Origin: Uranotaenia lowii
Lineage: Eukaryota > Arthropoda > Insecta > Diptera > Culicidae
NCBI RefSeq assembly: GCF_029784155.1
Contig: NC_073693.1
Coordinates: 283,233,456 to 283,297,455 of the forward strand
Direction: 5' to 3'
DNA length: 64,000 bases
Under the pieces are notes generated by a model that had not been told where the DNA came from, made no database searches, and was given only the letters and a program-made list of their open reading frames with translations. Below, in pieces: positions 24,440 through 37,054 of the stretch. Each line of letters starts with the position of its first letter. Within the stretch, counting starts at the first letter, position 1. The position numbers and the translations under genes are program-made.

Positions 24440-27067
24440 AATGTGATCAGTTAACTAACCTAATGATTATTTGATTGATGAAAGTTTTGTTAGAATAATG
24501 TACAGCTTAGAAGTAGTTTAAAAATTCATATTTGGTATACCAATTCAAATGCAAAAAAAAACAACAATCAAACCGTTTTCGATAGTAAACCCTAAATGGT
24601 CCCTCACCCTTCCCTCACCCAAATTAATATAAAAGCTAACAGTTGAGTCGCCGTGACTATTACGGCTTTCCCTTCTACTAACATAATTTAATAAAGTAAT
24701 ACATGAAAGAAATGAAACATTATAAGTGAAATGTCTTAATAAACAAACCTTTGATTGAAAAAAAATAAATTAATCAAACGAAGAACAACAACTAAGGGCT
24801 CATCTCCCCCCGTAGATCGGAAAACCATCAGATTTGTTAGTGCTTAGTGTACGTAATTGTTTTCAAGTGTCATGTTTTTCAAGTGTCCCACATCCCACTG
24901 TGACCATCTATTAGTTAAGTCTCAGGTTTTTACTCAGTTTCTATTCATAAACCACGCGTTAGCAAAAGGCGCTCATCTTGCCCTAATTTCCCCTACTACG
25001 CATTTGAATGCTTATGTGATATCTTAAACATAATTTTCCTCTGGGGTGGTCCTCAAAAATAATTAAAGGCTTGATTTTTCTAAATGACAAATCCAACATA
25101 TTTGAAAATAAAAACGACTAAAACGATAAAAATAACAAAAAAACAAAATTTAAAAATCAAGAAATATTATGTGTGTGTTGGCTATCCACCATGAGTGCAC
25201 GGCATCACCGCAGTTTCGGGCTAAGTATGTGCTCACATGCATTCTTAGATTATTAGGCTCGACAAATCTCCAATGCAACGTGTACAGCAAACCGGGACCC
25301 CATGGCTTCGTATGAACTGTTATGGATGAATGTTTTGTGTTGATGTAAGTTTATTTTGGAAGAACGGGTCAATCAGTTGGGCTAGTTTACTGACAGGTAT
25401 TCTGGTATCCGCTAGACCACATCAAACTCGCAAATTTTACTTAGGATGCGTTTTTATTAGTGTTTATTTTCGTTTTAAGGATTTTTGGTTTTGCGTTGTT
25501 TTGTGATAGGCAAGGCAAAGTAATGATAGAGAAGGTTTGTCGGCTATGAAAAGATAGGCGAAACTAAATGGATTTCGGATATTCAGTTAATAATCGGTCT
25601 ACCTCTTTCAATCAATTATGTACGTAATGTATTTCTGAAGAAGTAAAATTCAGTGACAATCGTAACAGTTTTATTAGCCAGGAAAAATCCACCAAAACGT
25701 TATAGTCAGTGTCAATTTCTTAGAGTAAATCCTATTTTTGTTTTATCTTTCACAGTACCTCAAACATTTGCGAGTCTTATTACGAGTGTAAAAACAGTTA
25801 CGATTATTTGTCTTGTGCTTGGTAGTAATTAAAACTAAAAAAATGATGGCCATTTGTGTAGTTGTTTGTGCTTTTTGTTTCAATATTTTATAAACGAGAA
25901 AAGGTGAAAAATTCACACCTTGAAAAAGTAGTAGGTAGTACGTTCGTCTGTCGAAATGACGGGTCATTTGATTTTTTGTTTGTTAAATGCTTACAAAAGT
26001 ATATTGTATTCTGTTCAGTTAAGACTACGAACGAAAGCATTCTAACAAATGCAATGATTAAAATCCTAATCGCTGGTACTCGATTCATTTTGAATTTTAG
26101 TACGTTTTATTTTCATTGTGTACAGATTGAGGGAGGTTGTTGCTCCCAAACCGTTTAACTTTAGTTGTTTCATCAGTTCTTATGAAGACTGTTGGATACG
26201 CTCTTTCTTAAAGAGGGCTTTTTGATCATCTTTGCTTTCTAACACTAGCTTCGCGATTTACAGTTCTTTTTATTTTTTTTATCTACAATTAGGTAAGATT
26301 AGATTTTACTCTGTATTTGATTAGAAATTACGCAGAAAATGCACTGTTTATGTTGTTGTTGAAAATCTTCGACGACTACGTGGTATCACAAAACTAAGGA
26401 GAAAAAAAAACTACGAATGGGATCAACTAGGTCCGTGAGCTAGCTTGTAGCGCTTCTCTTACTGGGTAAAACTTACTTGCTAGTGTATGACGAGATCGGA
26501 AAATGGTCTCCCTTAATGCGAAAAATGTCCTTCGATTTTTGGTGTTGATTGGAGGGTTTTTTTTTCATTGAGAGAGAAAAAGTTTATTTGATGGAACAAA
26601 AATCAAGTTTTCTATTTTTTTTTTGTTCGCTTGTTTTAAAGTTTTTACAAATTCTATCAACAGTCTTATGTTGCTCATGATTATGCAGAAGAAAAAAAAG
26701 TTATTTGTGTTATTATTAGAGATTAAGGCACACGTGGTGTAATAGCAGTTCAGTGTTCATCAACAGCACCGCTGTGAATATTACGCTTTAAAATAAGATC
26801 AAATAAAAACAAAAATGGCGCTCCCGATCAGTTAGTACCAAAATAGATGGTTCTGATTCGAGAATAAATGCATGTTACTTTAACTTATTGTGCGCTTTTG
26901 GAGGCGCGAGAAATTGTTCGACGCAACGAAATTGTGTATTGCGTTTGTTTTCTGTGCGGAAGACTAGTGCTTCTGTTCTATTGGTTGATTAAATGTTACG
27001 TTTTTAAAAGTCGACATTCTTCAAATTAAATGCTGAGGAAATCTAATGATTTGAGGTTTGTTTCTTG
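24440..27067 (-). other. ttk: Probable 3' UTR and downstream DNA of the Ttk88 transcript
   Basis: No gene or obvious transposon lies between the hAT MITE and the Ttk88 stop codon, and the sequence is less repeat-laden than the rest. AATAAA on the minus strand occurs at 26583..26588 and again near 25450..25470, so the transcript could end after about 0.5 or 1.6 kb of 3' UTR. A weak tRNA-like TGGTCTAGCGGATACC (minus strand, near 25411..25426) may be a SINE remnant. The UTR extent is inferred from position only. Confidence 0.4.
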
Positions 27068-28239
27068 CTATTGAGAGCCTGCATTCGAAACGACTGCGAT
27101 GGCCGGCGTTCCGTTTTCTACTAGTTTTGGTGAGATCATTTGCTGGAATCGGTTGACCTGCTGCTGCTGTTGGTTGTGCAGTTCTTTCTGCATCTGTAGA
27201 TGTTGCTGCAGCTGGATGGCATTGAGAACCGATTCGATTTTGGCCGTAGCATGAGTTGGTGGTGGGATTTGGCCTACTGGAACTTCTTGAGCCCCGGTTG
27301 CTGCTCCTACCAGATAGCTCATTGGATAGCCCATGTCGGCTGACTTGCCCATGTATGATTCGTGTGTCGTTTTGAGGTGGTTCTTCATCTTATCCGGCCG
27401 CGAGAATTCCTTGTTACAAACCGGACACGGGAAAACCTTACGCTGAGCTCCCTCGTGATACAGGAAAGCGTGCCGTTGGAAGCTATACTTATTTTTAAAT
27501 GTCTTTTGAACGTTTTCCTTGGCACACTCCATACACTGATAGACGCCGTCGCTAACACTGGCGTAGCGGAATAGATTCAGTCCCCGGACGGACATTTCTG
27601 TCAGTGCTTCCGCCTGGTCGTCCGGTGAAATGTTCTTCCTTCTTACACGACGCTTCGGAGCCTGCCGAGAATGCGCGTAGCCACTACTGTTGTGACCGTT
27701 CATCTCGTCGTACGAGTCCTGCAAACCACCCTGAGGTGAACCCATCTCTTGATCCTCGGGATCGCTACCAAGAACCAAACTAGCATCGCTTGTGTTGTCT
27801 CCGCCGCTTTGAGTCATTCTCATCTTCTCCAGAGAGCGATTTTGTAGGTGTAGATTCTGCAGATGTTGCTGCTGCAACTGTTGCAGAAACAGTTGCTGTT
27901 GCTGTTGGTCAGGTCCTCGAGTAATAGATTCGTGTTGTTGTTGATAGCCGTTCAGTTTCTCCCGTTCCAAGGGTTGCCGATTTTCAACGATGGTACAATC
28001 GTCGGATCCGACGCTCTTCGGTGGCACAATGAACTCAAGATCGCTATCGCTGTCCGCTTGATCCTCGTCGTCTGCCGAATCGTTTCCTGGAGTAGTGATA
28101 GGTTCTTCGGTAGTTTCCATCAGGGAGATGCTCTGCTGCTGGTCCGGTTGTTGTTGTTCGTTAGCATTTGCGTTCGGTGTCGGTGGTAGAGGTTTCGGTG
28201 GCTGAGGGATGACGGTGATTTCCGGCTTGTCAGCGAGAG
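27068..28239 (-). CDS. ttk: tramtrack, Ttk88-type alternative last exon
   Basis: A last exon encoding the C-terminal 390 residues of a predicted 711-residue isoform. The acceptor TTTCTTTTTCAG ends at 28240, and the first two bases complete a codon with the G left by exon 2 (phase 1). Protein residues about 557-583 and 593-614 form two C2H2 fingers (CMEC...HAFLYH and CPVC...HLKTTH), closely resembling my memory of Drosophila Ttk88, including FKNKYSFQRHAFLYHEG and SRPDKMKNHLK. Gln-rich and acidic Asp/Ser-rich linkers precede the fingers, and KRRVRRK is a likely nuclear signal. Ttk proteins are BTB transcriptional repressors that bind DNA through this finger pair; in Drosophila they repress pair-rule and neuronal genes. 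The stop codon is at 27068..27070 after NAGSQ. The frame is open upstream of the acceptor to 28375, but splicing phase and homology fix the start at 28239. Confidence 0.93.
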
Positions 28240-28525
28240 CTGAAAAAGAAAGGTAAGGAATTTTCATGAGCTCTGGATGTCTGAGGTCTTGGGGTTTTGA
28301 AAAATTAAAGCAGTGTAAATCTGCGTTACAAGCCAAGAAGGCACCATATCTCAGCTTGGCTCCACGCATTTTCAAAATTATACCCTAAGATACCATGTGG
28401 TTATTGTTACCATTTTCCAAAATCCAGAACAAGACTGGTTCAGAAGGATCAACCGATATTCAAGCCAATATAATTTTTAAATATCCCGAAGCACATACAA
28501 TAAGACAATATCTCTAAGGTCCAGC

Positions 28526-28868
28526 CTAAGTAGAATGAGAATAGGTCATACTCGTTTGACCCACTCATTCTTATTCGAAAAGAGTCCGCCACCTGTCTGC
28601 CAGTATTGTGGAGAGCAAATTACAGTCCAGCATATACTTGTTGATTGTAGAGGTTATGATCAAGCTAGGATAGATCACTATCTTACCGGTGACATTTGTG
28701 ATATTCTTAGAAACGAACCAGATAGAGAAAAAGCCCTTCTACGATTCATAAAAAGTGTTGATTTGTGGAACAAAATTTAATAGACTTAAGAACTAGTTTG
28801 TATAATTCTTTTTCGGACACGAATGCCAAAAGTTGGTAAAATGTCCTAAATTAAATTAATAATAATAA
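28526..28868 (+). mobile_element. 5'-truncated non-LTR retrotransposon, 343 bp
   Basis: A 13-bp target duplication TCTAAGGTCCAGC flanks it exactly (28513..28525 and 28869..28881). The open part encodes the C-terminus of a non-LTR ORF2: LSRMRIGHTRLTHSFLF, then a CQYCG...HILVDC zinc-knuckle-like motif, ending at 28780. The 3' UTR has GACACGAATGCCAAAA and the tail is (AAT)n. The clean duplication suggests a fairly recent, severely truncated insertion between the two ttk last exons. Confidence 0.9.
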
Positions 28869-28947
28869 TCTAAGGTCCAGCACTGAGAAGTACTACAGAA
28901 AGAAGTCTGTAATATTGAAAATCATTTTAGACTCTTGCGAAAATTTG

Positions 28948-29205
28948 GGGCCGGTCCAATATTTGGCACCCAAAAATCATTAAGCCGGATATTCGGCTAA
29001 CCGAATAGCTAAGGTAAGTACCTATTCGACCAAATAGACCGAATATTTATTATTACCATTTAAACAATAACAGACTTGCCAAATTTTTCAAATGAAATTT
29101 AAAAAAACACAACAATAATGTTGAAAAAGTTGTGCAATTTCCATAAACTTTAGTCTTTAGTAAAGCATCCTTGTATCTTTCACTGCAAATCATGCTGTAG
29201 ATCGT
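28948..29205. repeat. Decayed fragment of the CCGAATA hAT element
   Basis: AAGCCGGATATTCGGCTAAC, ACAGACTTG, a TTTTTCAAAT stretch and GTATCTTTCACTG occur in the same order as 9037..9252 inside the 8988..10075 element, at lower identity. Only the left part is present and no TIR survives. Confidence 0.6.
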
Positions 29206-29875
29206 TTATTTATTTTATTTATTTGCTTAACTGAAACATCCACAATATAAGTATTTGACGAAAGGGCTGAACGACTAGAACTTAAATTTCCCTATCTGAC
29301 GCCATCTTTAAATCCAAGATGGCGGCTTCCGCTCAACTTGAAAATGCTGTTAATAACTGGAAATCGTATGAAATTTGAATAAGATTTCCGACCATTTGCA
29401 GCCTTTTAAAGATAAGCGGAAGTCACCACCACCACGTCAGATAGCGAAATTTGACTCCTACTCGTTCAGCCTTTTCACCCAATACCCAAATTGTAGGGCT
29501 TTCATGTGATTTTTAGTCGTTTACAGCTTTTTAAACTTAATCGGAAGCCGCCATCTTGTATTTCAAGTTGGCGTCAGAAAGTGAAATTTGACTTCTTCTA
29601 GTTTAGCGAGTTTAGCCTTTTCTTCCAGTACTCATATTCATGCAATTTTAGTCGTTTACATCTGTCCTCATTTTCTGTACTATTTATTAACAACTCAGAA
29701 ATGAGGAACTCATCCTACGCATGTTCTTGGTTGGCTTGCGAGAGAAACGTCAAATTTTAGCTATTTATATGGCTCTCATAAAACCGTTATTGTATTTACC
29801 AGCCATTTTTATGACATAATAAAGTTATTAAGCATTGAATCGACGCCATGTTTATGGATTCACAGTAAAGACCCC
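29206..29875. other. Non-coding stretch with an inverted AAGATGGCGG motif
   Basis: Inverted copies of an AAGATGGCGGCTTCCG-like motif occur near 29318 and 29540, suggesting an old fold-back repeat. No gene is visible. Confidence 0.35.
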
Positions 29876-30352
29876 GTTCGTTTTTGGCAACATTTTTTTG
29901 GAACGACACTACCTTCTAGTTTTCGCTATAACAGGACCAATATAATTTAGACAAACATCATAAATACGTTAATGGTGATTAAATATAACAACATAAATTT
30001 AAAAAAATAATATAAAGTAGGTACTCAAAAATGATGAAGTTAAAAAAAAATAATACCAATGACCAAAAAATGACAAAAAATTATATAAAAAATTATGGAG
30101 AATGATAAAAATAGCAAATATGCCAAAAATTTCAAACAAAACAAGAAAAGTGCTAAAAAGATCAAAAACATGTTAAAAAAATTTAAAAAAATCTAAAAAT
30201 AGAAAAAATTTATAAAACTTATGTTGATGGTATTAATAAAAGTTTTTTGTAGTGATAAATGAAAAAAAGTTGAGAACAAAAAAAGTTGTCAACATTCGAT
30301 TTTGGCAAAACCAAATGTTCGGGCATGTTTCCATAATCGAACGGAGTCTGTA
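29876..30352. mobile_element. TA-type MITE (GACCCCGTTCG), diverged copy
   Basis: The left end TAAAGACCCCGTTCGTTTTT and right end CGAACGGAGTCTGTA match the better preserved copy at 61010..61568, as do the internal GTTTTCGCTATAACAGGACC and CAAATGTTCGGGCATGTT stretches. It is AT-rich, non-coding, and more mutated than its relative. Confidence 0.65.
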
Positions 30353-33300
30353 TTTCTGAATATTTTTTCGGGATTATTTTCAATCAATTGCATTATGTCA
30401 TGTTTTACAATTAATTTTATTGAAAAATGTTGTCCGCGAAATGTATGTAATTTTATTTTTCCTATAAAAATAAATATTTCATTAAAATCTCGTTATTCTG
30501 AAGAATTGACGAGGCGCATTTATTTTAACACATTAAGGGCCGCGAAATCTAAGGCGAGAAACACCGAAACTCGGCATTCACTATCTCAAACCAAATTGGG
30601 CCAATTTTTACAATTTGAGTTATGCTTCTAAGAGCACCAATGTCCACAATGTGTTAAGATATTATTTCATACACATTTTGCATAGTAAAATCTTGACTGG
30701 CAGTAGAAAAGATGCTCATAATATGATTAAACAATGCTTTTTGGTTGTTACTTTTACCAGATCATATCTCAATAATGCAATCATCATTCATCAACCATCA
30801 TGGTTGCTGAAAAAAAACCCGAATAACTCACGCAATCCAAAAATAAATGCTAACCAGGGGGGGAGGTTTGGTAATCTATTTTTTTTCTATGATATATTTG
30901 CTCAAACCATGCACGAATTAAAAAATATCATAGAAATATTTTCTTATTACTTTTTGACTAACCATTTTTACGTTCTTTTACATAAAATTTTTTATGAATT
31001 TTTTAAGATACATCCGAAAATCCGTTAACAAATTTGTTAACAAATCAGAGAACTTACTTTCATCGATGGTTAAAATCTTTGAATTTGCTCTAAAATGTTG
31101 TGAATTAAGCTTGTTTGATTTGAACAAATGATAAGTTTTTATCAGAAAGACTTCGCTTTGTTTAAAGAAAACTTATTCTATGCTCAAATCAAATAAGCTA
31201 AACCTACCACTACCAAACTCTCGAGAAAATTTGAAAATTCAAAGATTTTAACCATTAATGAAAATAAAATAAACTTAAGTCAAAACTAAAATTAATTGAT
31301 TGAAGTTTTGCTGTTCAAACTTGATACTTCCAATTGCGATATAAATTCAAGTTTTAATTTGAAATTTGGCTCTCGATAAAACTGAAATAATAATATTATG
31401 TATTAAATTTTTTAACGGGCTTTTAAATCCTTATCCTTATCCTTATCCTTATCCGATTTTTTTTTAGTAAAAATGAATTTTTTAAATAAAAGCCTGTGGG
31501 TGTTTTTTTTTTCTAAAATAAAAACTGTCTGAATTTGGTTACAAATTTGAAATTTTGAAATTGAAATTATAATCAAAATTATAAGTCTGTGAACTCTTGC
31601 AATTTGAATTCCTCAACGAATTCTGTATCAGAATTCTGAATCTGAATATGAATTCAGGTTCAGAACTCAGATACATCATACAACATCAATATTCAAAATT
31701 CAGATTAAGCTCATAAATGAGTTAAAATTATCAAGATAACTAAATATAAAATTTGAATTTAAGGAGCTTTTTACGAGTTTCAATGCGATTTCTGAAATGT
31801 AAAAAAAAACAATTCATGATTTTAGATTCCAGGTCAATATTTTGATATGAGCCAAGAATTGAAATTTTTTTTAGAGCCTTTAATCATCAATCTATTTTTT
31901 TATATTTCGCGTGAACTTTCATTACGTCGTATTAAACAAAATGTAAACCAACAGTTTTATTACAAAAAAAAATACAAAAACTGACATAAACTAGTCGTAA
32001 CTTTTTCCAATTAGAATATTTGTAGTCTGGACAACATATTCTATATGTGAAATACAAATTTTAAAGTTGTTTTGATAACTTTTGTAGCAGTTTTCTGTGA
32101 ATTCTTAAGATGTTTCATAAGATGTAATGAAAGCAGTGAAAGTCTGGGGTTTCTATCAGAATTCATTATTTCTTTTTTTTAGTCTGAATTAATATGAATA
32201 TGAAATTCTAATTATGAGGATCATTTTGAGCTTTCGCCATTTGAAATTTGAATTCTGAAAAAAAATAAGTTAAAGAACTTCGTATCTGAATATGAAACAA
32301 AATCTCAAGATGATTTCTAAAGCTACGATCATTTAGAGACCGGACACTTCATATCGGCGATAACTACATTCCTAGAGTCGGATATGTCAAATTTTGGCAA
32401 CGTAATGAAAAGGACTAACCTTGCCTATTTTTTCAGATGTCTTAGTTGATGTATTTTTGAGAAATTTACGATGAAAGAGGACATAATAAAAATATTTTGC
32501 CCTATCATCTCGGAAATCTTTCATTGTCGGATGAAAAACTCATGAACTGTTGTTCTTTTTGGCCGAAATAGATAATTTGTAAAAGAAGACTCACTGGAAT
32601 GCTCACGTTTTTTGATCAAACGAATAGTTTTAAAAATACACGCGTTTATAACTGCCCGGATTCTAAATGATCATAGACTTAATATTGTGTTTTTTTTTAT
32701 TCGAAAAATAATTATTTTAATGAATTTGAGTTTTAAAAACTATAATAAAATTTTGAAGGAAGTGCAAAACCAAATTTGAATAACAATTTCAAGACACCTT
32801 TTCAGTTATATTTTCTAATGATGATGCGAACTGAAAGTCAAGTATCTTAAACTAGATACATAATGCGAAATATGAAAACAGAAATACAATTTAAATTTTA
32901 ATAGTTGGGAACCAGATGGAATGAGTTGAATTTATTAAAAACTAGTATTCAGAAATAAGTTTCTATCACAGAGCTAGAAGCGACCATGAGGCAAAGAAGT
33001 AGGGCAAAATAGTTAATTTTAGGTAAAATTTAAATAAAAAAAAGTGACCAAACCAAGTTAAAACTAACTCAATAGTGATTTCAAAAATTCATATAGAACG
33101 ATTCCAGGGCAATTTGGCTTGTTGAAAAAAAAAAGGTTTTTAAAAGGCTCTTGACCCCACTTATAGAAGGGATATGTTGGACAAAAAGGTACATTTTACC
33201 TAAATGAGTTTTGATGATGTAGGAATAACGACTACAGAATCCTAAAACTTTGTTTGACGAAAAGTTTAAAGAATAGACTTGAGGTTAAGTAAAGATTTGC

Positions 33301-33454
33301 TCAATATTGAAAAAAAAATTACAGTAAAATAAAAAAAAGTCATGACGTTAAAAAAGGAAAATCCTCTGTCTTAGAAAAGTGACAACACATCGATACAAGA
33401 TTGAAAATAGATAACAACAGTATGTTTACAGAAGATTGACAAAAGACCTACAGA
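30353..33454. other. AT-rich DNA between the ttk last exons, no gene seen
   Basis: Lies between the Ttk69 and Ttk88 exons, so it is intronic for the Ttk88 transcript. A short (CCTTAT)4 array is at about 31427..31456. Long A/T runs dominate, and open frames such as 30615..31028 have no domain. No element ends were found. Confidence 0.45.
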
Positions 33455-33841
33455 CAAGGTTGCCGAAATCACAGAAAAATCTGTAATTTCACAGAATTTT
33501 GAACAAATTTTCATCACAGAATCTGTGTCACAGAACACAGAATTTTGAAATTTTCACAGATTTCACAGAATTTTTAAATTTTTAATGGATTTCCGAAATT
33601 ATAAATTTTTTGGACAGTATTAAATTTAGATTTCTTAGTTTGAATTGGAAAAGTATGATAAGATTGGTAATGGTAATTGATTTTGCCCAACTAAAATGTG
33701 TGAAAGACCCAATTTCTCATGAATTTTCTCGGAAATTCATGGGAAAAGCATCACAGAATTTCATCACAGAATTTTTGGGCAAAATCACAGAAAGTCAGAA
33801 TTATTTTTTTCAAAAACACAGAATTTATTTCGGCAACCTTG
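33455..33841. mobile_element. hAT MITE CAAGGTTGCCGAAA, copy 2
   Basis: 387 bp with the same 14-bp TIRs as copy 1 and a perfect 8-bp target duplication CCTACAGA (33447..33454 and 33842..33849). Overall similarity to 24001..24382 is high through the whole length. Confidence 0.9.
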
Positions 33842-34654
33842 CCTACAGAAGCTTAGTAGAAAATTATCGAAAAATTCTAGGTATTCACAAAAAAGCGTAC
33901 AAATTTAACTAGAATAATCTTCTCCGTAGAATATAATTTATTAATTCAAAACTGACTCGAAGAACATTAGCTAATAACAATGAAACATCAAGAAGAATTA
34001 AAAAAAAAGTCATTAAAAATTGAAAAGGTTTTATGAAGTTTTAGGATGCCTCGTAAACTTTAACAAAAGTGCATAAATTTTTTTTGGAAACATTAAAGAA
34101 GTACCTCAGAATACTGTAAATGCCATGAGCCACCTCCAAAAAGCTGGAGAGATAACTGAAATATGTTTTGAAATCATCAATTTATTCCAAGCTATTATTT
34201 AAGGATAATGTCTATAAATATACAAATTTTCAAATAAATTAACTGATTTTTTTATTCAATTAAGTTACTTTTCACAAGTTTACCTCACATCAATTCAACC
34301 GAATGTATTAATAGCATAGCAAATGTTACCAGCCATGCCATTTTTAAAAGTTCTATAAATTTTTGCAATTTTCCGATACAGCACTCGTTGTCATCATTGC
34401 GTATACATATTTTTGGAAACTTTTTGCACTTAGAAGTGGTGAATATTATTTAGTTTTCATAATGCTTGTTGCTTTGCGAAGTTAACAGCATCGACGTTGC
34501 ACAGATGTGCTTTGTATTTAGCAAGTATTAACACTAGGTTTACGAAAGAACAAACACATTTTCCATATATCAAGGCAAAACAATCAACTTTCTTACTGGA
34601 TCTGAATAATTTATCGAATTTAGATTGTGTGAATTTTCCACGAACGGAAGGGGT

Positions 34655-36764
34655 AAACCCTATTAGTCTAACGTCCATTATTTTGAAAATAATGAAGAAG
34701 ATACTTGACGAGTATATTAAATCGCAGTATCTTAGCATAAGTAAGCTAAACAACTTCCGGTTCGCTTACAAAAAAGGTATGTCCACGGTTACGGCCTTAC
34801 ATACCCTTACACAAAAACTAGAAAAGGCTGTAGAGGCAAAAGAAATAGCACTCGCTTCTTTTTTAGACATTGAAGGGGCATTCGACAACGCATCTCACAC
34901 TTCAATCGAAACAGCTATGAAAAGACGAGGGTGCCACTCGGCAATTGTAAACTGGACTAGTGCGATGCTAATAAACAGAACCATTTATGCAAGCTTGGGA
35001 GGACTTACAATCAAAGCCACACCAACGGAGGGATGTCCCCAAGGCGGGGTTCTATCACCGTTGTTGTGGTCCTTGATAGTGGACGACCTCCTAAACAAAC
35101 TTGTATCCATGGGATTCGAAGTTGTTGGCTTTGCAGACGACGTAGTTATTATAGTTTGGGGAAAACATGAGAATGTGCTGTCTAATAGAGTGCAAACTGC
35201 ACTCAACTACGCACTATTTTGGTGCAGGGAAGAGGGACTAAACATAAACCCTTCCAAAACTACTGTGATAGCCTTCACTAGGAGACGAAAAATTACACTA
35301 AAACCTCTAACATTAGATGGGGAAGTGTTAAACCTCGAATCACAAGTGAAATATTTAGGCATAGTACTAGACTCAAAGCTATCATGGAACCCACAGATAG
35401 AGCATGTAATCGTTAAGGCTACAACAGCTCTATGGGTCTGCCTCAAAGGAGTAGGAAAAAAATAGGGACTACAGCCGAAAATTATCTACTGGATATTTGC
35501 AGCTATTATAAGACCCAAAATCTCTTATGCCTCCTTAGTATGGTGGACCAAAACTAAGCAAAGTACGGCCCAGAAAATCCTAGCGAAGCTCCAAAGACTA
35601 GCAACGCTAGCTATAACTGGCGCACAGCGAAGCACACCGAATGAGGCTCTAAATGCACTACTAAATATTCTGCCTCTACATCAATTCATTGAGTTAGAGG
35701 CGGAACGTAGTGCCTTGAGACTCCCCAAACACAAAACTCTCTATGAAGGAGATCTTACAGGACACCTCAAAATCCTAAAGAAATTTAAATTAAACTCACT
35801 TATTGTGAAAAATGATGACTGGATGGAGCCCATTTTCAACCTAGACATACCATACAATGTAACTATCAATGATAGGGACGTGTGGAAGTCAGGTGGACCT
35901 GCGGTTCCTCCCAGATCGATCCTATTCTTCACTGATGGGTCAAAAATGGATAAAAGAACTGGGGCAGGGGTTTTCGGACCTAGACTCAGGATCTCAATTC
36001 CTACGGGAAACTGGCCAACAGTATTCCAAGCTGAAATTCAAGCAATTCTAGAATGCACTTTAGACTGTTTGAAAAGGGGATACAGGTGCACAAGTATCTG
36101 CATGTTCTCTGACAGCCAGGCTGCTCTCCGAGTACTAAGTACGTTCACATGTTACTCCAAACTAGTTTGGGAGTGTATAGTTGCACTAAGAAATCTGGCC
36201 TTACGGAACAGAGTATTTTTATTCTGGGTTCCAGGCCACTGCGGTATCCTAGGGAACGAAGAAGCAGACCAGCTAGCTAGGGAAGGATCTCAGGGCCTGT
36301 TAATTGGACCTGAACCTTTCTGCGGAGTATCGAGGAGTGCCTTGAATATGGAACTCAAGAACTGGGAAAGCACTACTATTGTCTCCAATTGGAGAACAGC
36401 AGACGGAGCAGCTCAGGCGAAAAGATTCATTGAACCAAGCGCACGACTCTCCAAAAACATGTTGAACTTAAGTAAGCACGAACTAAGTACTTACACAGGT
36501 CTCTTGACCGGACATTGTCCAACAAAACAGCATCTCAAAAGGATAAACATTATTCAAAACGACGACTGTCGGTTCTGCGGGTTCGAAAAAGAAACTGCAG
36601 AGCATCTTCTATGCAACTGCTGCGCCCTCCTAAATAGGAGAGAGCGTATACTTGGGGCAAAGTTAATAAGCGCACAAGACATATGGTTACATATCAGCCC
36701 TAAGAAGGTTATATCATACATCTTTGATATCATACCCGATTGGGATAAAATGCTTAGTCAGTAA
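34655..36764 (+). pseudogene. Non-LTR ORF2 (reverse transcriptase-RNase H), one in-frame stop
   Basis: RT motifs appear in order: FLDIEGAFDN (palm aspartate), CPQGGVLSPLLW, the catalytic FADDVV, NPSKTTV and KYLGIVLD. A single TAG at 35463..35465 breaks the frame right after the RT thumb region; reading continues in the same frame without shift for another 432 codons. The second part carries RNase H with all expected acidic residues (FTDGSK, QAEIQA, FSDSQAA, NEEADQLA) and a C-terminal zinc-knuckle-like CRFCGFEKETAEHLLCNC. The 5' portion (endonuclease and ORF1) is absent. Apart from the stop the copy is well preserved, which suggests recent insertion. The stop probably arose from TGG, since Trp is usual here in relatives. 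Confidence 0.88.
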
Positions 36765-36878
36765 TCAACTGTCACTCCAATCAATAGTGCAGGTGAACCT
36801 GACAGCATATAGTAACGCGGGGTAAACACCACAATAGATCAACTAATGGTCGCAGTGGGCACTCCCCTACAGGAAAAA
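34658..36878 (+). mobile_element. 5'-truncated non-LTR retrotransposon with RT and RNase H
   Basis: About 2.2 kb of an I-group element, LOA- or I-like because an RNase H domain follows the RT. The element-derived frame begins near 34658, where PISLTS starts the RT; unrelated sequence lies upstream. AAGGGGTAAA is found just before the start (34648..34657) and just after the presumed 3' end (36879..36888), a candidate 10-bp target duplication. The tail is not poly(A). Confidence 0.8.
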
Positions 36879-37054
36879 AGGGGTAAAAAAGCAAAATGTC
36901 GAATTGACAGGGGGGTTAAACCTGATAAATGTACTTACTACGAGTATTGAAACCATTGAAATAAAACGGGATTTTAAATCATTAGAATTTTTTTTGAAAA
37001 TTAGCTCATTTATAAAGTGAAGTAAAAATGTAACTTCAGTGATTAGATTTTTCA

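Noticed and set aside
24198..24446. Open frame of 82 codons on the plus strand, with a similar frame at 33610..33912
   Set aside because: Both lie inside copies of the same hAT MITE and run out through its right TIR. The similarity reflects shared transposon DNA, not a gene.
25380..25430. tRNA-like A-box (TGGTCTAGCGGATACC, minus strand)
   Set aside because: No matching B-box, tail or target duplication; at most a SINE remnant.
31427..31456. (CCTTAT)4 resembling a telomeric repeat
   Set aside because: Only four units, inside an intron, and not the insect telomere sequence; treated as a simple microsatellite.
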